Assembly (NCBI GenBank): GCA_011065005.1
Contig: JAAKFP010000089.1
Coordinates: 1 to 8,328 of the forward strand
From: Chlamydiota bacterium
GTDB lineage: Bacteria > Chlamydiota > Chlamydiia > Chlamydiales > Waddliaceae
Direction: 5' to 3'
DNA length: 8,328 bases
This document shows positions 4,974-8,328 of this stretch, piece by piece. Position 1 is the first letter of the stretch; every line of letters begins with the position of its first letter. The notes under the pieces were generated by a model. The model made no database searches, was not told the origin of the DNA, and saw only the letters and a list, made by a program, of their open reading frames with translations. Position numbers and translations under genes: made by a program.

Positions 4974-6818
4974 ATGGCAAAAAAATACGACGAAAGCGCG
5001 ATACAAACTCTTGATGCTTTAGAACATATCCGCCTACGCACAGGAATGTATATCGGCCGCTTGGGTGATGGCTCCCATCCCGATGACGGGATTTATATTA
5101 TGTTAAAGGAGGTCGTCGACAATAGCGTCGATGAGTTCATCATGGACTACGGCAAGAAGGTTCTTGTCAGTCAAGACCCTGGAACGGGAAAAGTTACCGT
5201 TCGCGATTATGGCAGGGGAATTCCTCTAGGTAAAGTGGTCGAATGTGTGAGCCAAATCAATACCGGCGCCAAATACAATGACGACGTTTTTCAGTTTTCA
5301 GTAGGGCTTAATGGCGTTGGCAGTAAAGCAGTTAACGCTCTTTCCGATTATTTCCTGGTTCGCAGCCATCGCGATGGGAAGTTCGTCGAAGCAGAATTTT
5401 CTAAAGGAAAGCTTCTCAAACAGAAAAAAGGGAAAACGAAAGAACAAAATGGTACCTATGTCGAATTTGTTCCCGATCTCCAAGTTTTCAAGAAATACCA
5501 GTATGAAGACGAGTATATCCTTCGAAGGATCTGGAATTATGCCTATTTGAATACGGGCCTCACCCTCGAATACAATGGAGAGAAGATCACCTCAAAAAAT
5601 GGCCTTTTGGATCTTCTTAATGAGGAAGTGAGCCAAGATCGCCTCTACGAACCGCTTCACTATAAAAGTAAGCAATTGGAGTTCGCTTTTCTACACACAC
5701 ACAGCTATGGGGAAAGCTATTTTTCTTTCGTTAACGGGCAATACACTTCGGATGGAGGAACACACCTTTCCGCTTTTAGGGAGGGGCTCCTAAAAGGGGT
5801 GAACGAGTATGCAAAGAAGAACTTCCAAGGGGTAGATGTTCGCGAAGGAATCGTCGGAACGGTGTCGGTTCGTGTGAAAGATCCCATTTTTGAGTCGCAA
5901 ACAAAAAACAAACTTGGCAACACTGAATTACGTACTCCTCTTGTTCAGGAGGTCAAAGAAGCTGTTGTCAACCTCCTGTACAAAGATCAAAATATTGCAA
6001 AGAAGATTATCGAACGGATCGTCTTCAATGAAAAGGTTCGCCGTGAGCTCTCCGCTGTAAAGAAAGAAGCGAAAGAGAAACAGAAGAAAATCTCCTTCAA
6101 AATCCCCAAACTTCGCGACAGCAAGTACCATCTCGGCGATAAGTCAAAGCAGGCGGAAAAAACGATGATTTTCCTCACGGAAGGGGATTCCGCAAGCGCC
6201 TCTATTGTTGCCTCTCGTGATCCTTTTACGCAGGCTGTTTTCTCCTTGCGAGGGAAGCCGCTCAACGTCTATGGAATGAAAATGGATCAACTCTACAAGA
6301 ATGAGGAGATGTTCAATTTGATGAGTGCGCTTAACATCGAGGATGACATCAGCAACCTCCGTTACCAGAAGGTTGTCCTCGCTACCGATGCCGATGTCGA
6401 TGGAATGCATATCCGCAATTTGCTGATCACGTTCTTCCTTACCTATTTTGAGGGGCTGGTCATCAATGGGCACCTTTTTATCCTCGAAACCCCTTTATTT
6501 AAGGTGCGGAATAAAGAAAAAACATTTTATTGTTACTCCGATAAGGAAAAAGATAAAGCGATTAAAGAGCTGAAGAAAGGAGTGGAGGTGACGAGATTTA
6601 AGGGGTTGGGAGAGATCTCCCCAAAAGAATTTAAACAATTTATCGGAAAAGATATTCGTCTGATACCCGTGACAGTGCAATCTTTTTCTGACATCAAGCC
6701 CACGTTACAGTTTTATATGGGAAAAAATACTCCCGAACGAAAGAAGTTTATTATGAATAACCTCATAGCTGAAGATCAAGAGTTTAGCAAAAATGTCAAT
6801 AAGAATACGAAAAAATAG
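4974..6818 (+). CDS. parE: Topoisomerase IV subunit B (ParE / GyrB2)
   Basis: ATPase subunit of a type IIA topoisomerase, 614 aa; with ParC it decatenates daughter chromosomes and relaxes supercoils. The N-terminal GHKL ATPase domain has EVVDN (E46, N50, equivalent to E42 and N46 of E. coli GyrB), RDYGRG (D78, G80, G82) and the ATP lid GLNGVGSKAVNAL (111-123). The transducer domain has the QTK loop at 309-311. The TOPRIM domain has TEGDSAS (E403) and the metal-binding DADVDG (D472, D474, D476). There is no GyrB-type insert, and the C-terminal tail is short. GRLGDGSHPDDGIYIMLKE (28-46) and GRGIPLGKVV (80-89) resemble Bacteroidetes/Chlamydiae ParE rather than proteobacterial forms. The start is set by family alignment, since no ribosome site precedes it. 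parC follows after 11 bp. In Chlamydia the equivalent is annotated gyrB2, distinct from the true gyrase. Confidence 0.94.
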   Translation: MAKKYDESAIQTLDALEHIRLRTGMYIGRLGDGSHPDDGIYIMLKEVVDNSVDEFIMDYGKKVLVSQDPGTGKVTVRDYGRGIPLGKVVECVSQINTGAKYNDDVFQFSVGLNGVGSKAVNALSDYFLVRSHRDGKFVEAEFSKGKLLKQKKGKTKEQNGTYVEFVPDLQVFKKYQYEDEYILRRIWNYAYLNTGLTLEYNGEKITSKNGLLDLLNEEVSQDRLYEPLHYKSKQLEFAFLHTHSYGESYFSFVNGQYTSDGGTHLSAFREGLLKGVNEYAKKNFQGVDVREGIVGTVSVRVKDPIFESQTKNKLGNTELRTPLVQEVKEAVVNLLYKDQNIAKKIIERIVFNEKVRRELSAVKKEAKEKQKKISFKIPKLRDSKYHLGDKSKQAEKTMIFLTEGDSASASIVASRDPFTQAVFSLRGKPLNVYGMKMDQLYKNEEMFNLMSALNIEDDISNLRYQKVVLATDADVDGMHIRNLLITFFLTYFEGLVINGHLFILETPLFKVRNKEKTFYCYSDKEKDKAIKELKKGVEVTRFKGLGEISPKEFKQFIGKDIRLIPVTVQSFSDIKPTLQFYMGKNTPERKKFIMNNLIAEDQEFSKNVNKNTKK

Positions 6819-6829
6819 AATATTAGAAG

Positions 6830-8328
6830 ATGGAAGATATCAAGCTGCTGATGCGGCAAAATTACATTAAATACGCCTCATATGTCATTCTCGACCGTGC
6901 CATCCCCGATGTTGTCGATGGTCTAAAACCGGTACAAAGACGTATTCTCCACACTCTATACAAAATGCATGATGGTAAGCTTCATAAAGTTGCTAACGTC
7001 GCCGGTCAAACCATGGCTTTTCACCCCCATGGCGATGCTTCCATTATCGACGCTCTCGTCAATATGTCAAATAAGGGATACCTTCTAGACCAACAAGGGA
7101 ACTTTGGAAATATTTTCACCGGAGATCCCGCCGCCGCAGCACGATATATCGAAACGCGCCTTTCCCCACTAGCTAGGGAAACGATGTTTAATCCCGATCT
7201 CACAGAGACAGTTCCTTCCTACGATAGCCGCAACCAAGAGCCTGTCAGCCTGCCTGCAAAGATTCCAGTGATCCTCATGCAAGGGGGTAGCGGAATTGCT
7301 GTGGGAATGTCGACAAATGTTCTGCCTCACAACTTCGTCGAACTTCTCGAAGCGGAAATTAATATTCTCAATGGTAAAGACTTTACCATCCTCCCCGACT
7401 TTCTCACGGGAGGGATTATGGATGCTTCTGAGTATAACCAGGGGAAAGGAAAAATCAAGCTTCGTGCAAAAATTGAAGTTCGCGACAATAAAACGTTGAT
7501 GATCACACAGATCTGTTACGGCACCACAACAGAGTCTCTGATTCGTTCCATCGACGAAGCAGCTAAGCGGGGAAAGATAAAGATCGATTCGATCAACGAC
7601 TACACCGCTGATAAGGTCGAAGTCGAAATCAAACTCCCTCGCGGTCATTATGCCAAGGATCTAATCGATGGTCTTCATGCCTATACGGATTGCGAGGTGA
7701 CGTTGAACCCGCAGTTTGTCGTCATCAAGGATAACCTGCCTTGGGAGACCACTGTTGATGAGATTTTGCATCTTCATACAAATCTTCTTAAAGGATATTT
7801 GAAGACCGAACTTGAACTGAAGAGAGATAGCATTAAAGAGAAGATTTTCGATAAAACCCTCGAACAGATTTTTATTGAGAACCGCCTTTACAAGGAAATT
7901 GAAAATGTTGCCTCTTACGATAAAATCCACTCCACTGTCGAGGCCAGTTTGCAACCCTTTCATAAGATGTTGGCACGTGTGCCCACCTATGAGGACCGTG
8001 AGAGGCTGCTAAATATTCCGATACGTCGGATTTCCCGTTTTGATCTCGACAAAAATCAGGAGGAAATTGCGGGTCTTAGAAAGCAGCTAGCACAGGTCGA
8101 GAGCGAATTAAAAGACATTAAAAAATATACGATCAACTATCTTCGGCACCTCATCGACAAGTATGGTAAAAATTACCCACGTAGGACCAGAGTGCGAACC
8201 ATCAAAGAGCTTGACAAACGCGCCATAGCAACACGTCAGATTAAAATTGGATATGACCTTTCGACAGGTTTTGTTGGAACGAAGGTCGGCGGTGAAGAGA
8301 AACTTGAATGCACCAACTTCGATAAGCT
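6830..8328 (+). CDS. parC: Topoisomerase IV subunit A (ParC / GyrA2), 3' end outside window
   Basis: DNA cleavage-rejoining subunit, partner of ParE; 499 complete codons and two bases are visible with no stop. It starts MEDIKLLMRQNYIKYASYVI. The winged-helix domain has FHPHGDASIID (64-74), then the catalytic R105-Y106 (AARYIE) that forms the covalent 5'-phosphotyrosine link. The tower domain carries I156 in SGIAVGM, equivalent to the DNA-bending Ile of E. coli GyrA/ParC. A charged coiled coil at about 408-440 precedes IKIGYDLSTGFVGTKVGG (479 onward), which looks like the entry to a C-terminal beta-pinwheel of the Bacteroidetes ParC type. The quinolone-determining position (Ser83 of E. coli GyrA) is Ala70 here; Asp87 is conserved as D74. 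The gene is 11 bp after parE with only a weak AGAAG next to the ATG, so translation is probably coupled. Confidence 0.94.
   Translation, partial: MEDIKLLMRQNYIKYASYVILDRAIPDVVDGLKPVQRRILHTLYKMHDGKLHKVANVAGQTMAFHPHGDASIIDALVNMSNKGYLLDQQGNFGNIFTGDPAAAARYIETRLSPLARETMFNPDLTETVPSYDSRNQEPVSLPAKIPVILMQGGSGIAVGMSTNVLPHNFVELLEAEINILNGKDFTILPDFLTGGIMDASEYNQGKGKIKLRAKIEVRDNKTLMITQICYGTTTESLIRSIDEAAKRGKIKIDSINDYTADKVEVEIKLPRGHYAKDLIDGLHAYTDCEVTLNPQFVVIKDNLPWETTVDEILHLHTNLLKGYLKTELELKRDSIKEKIFDKTLEQIFIENRLYKEIENVASYDKIHSTVEASLQPFHKMLARVPTYEDRERLLNIPIRRISRFDLDKNQEEIAGLRKQLAQVESELKDIKKYTINYLRHLIDKYGKNYPRRTRVRTIKELDKRAIATRQIKIGYDLSTGFVGTKVGGEEKLECTNFDK

Noticed and set aside
5928..6680. Several antisense frames of 60-109 aa across parE
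   Set aside because: They mirror conserved ATPase/TOPRIM codons on the other strand and have no independent support.
7169..7963. Antisense frames of 159 and 100 aa opposite parC
   Set aside because: The parC frame is continuous here with clear topoisomerase motifs, and the antisense products resemble no family I know.

Overview
This 8.3 kb window looks like chromosome from a member of the Chlamydiae, most likely an 'environmental' (amoeba- or protist-associated) lineage rather than Chlamydiaceae. Three things point there. A short, divergent glutamyl-tRNA reductase (hemA) lies close to a second gyrase/topoisomerase IV pair (parE-parC, annotated gyrB2-gyrA2 in Chlamydia), a neighbourhood I recall from Chlamydia trachomatis. 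The topoisomerase proteins have the Bacteroidetes/Chlamydiae flavour of type IIA sequences. The window also carries asnS and a PseB-type sugar dehydratase, which as I recall the small Chlamydiaceae genomes lack. The lineage assignment is inference; no rRNA or marker phylogeny is available here.

Layout. Positions 1-239 are non-coding and hold a palindromic repeat (111-155) and a short tandem repeat (183-203). A two-gene (+) operon follows: nfo (endonuclease IV, start reassigned to 240) and asnS (asparaginyl-tRNA synthetase), 9 bp apart. A 169-bp convergent intergenic region (2526-2694) is largely filled by a second, ~100-bp imperfect palindrome built of 'CGCGAAG' units, plus a smaller repeat fragment. 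On the (-) strand lie hemA (2695-3723), with a recognisable promoter, and pseB (3848-4867). A 106-bp AT-rich divergent region carries a near-consensus promoter for the (+) strand parE-parC operon (4974 to the window end). parC is cut by the right edge after 499 codons.

How the genes relate. nfo (base-excision repair), asnS (translation), hemA (tetrapyrrole synthesis from Glu-tRNA) and parE/parC (chromosome decatenation) are housekeeping genes. The odd one out is pseB, the first step of a nonulosonic (pseudaminic) acid-type nucleotide-sugar route, which sits alone between hemA and parE with no partner pathway genes in view.

I found no CRISPR array, tRNA/rRNA, transposase, phage gene or clearly novel system. 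The most interesting non-routine signals are the interspersed palindromic repeats, the C-terminally short and motif-divergent HemA, the isolated PseB-type gene, and the Ala at the quinolone-determining position of ParC.
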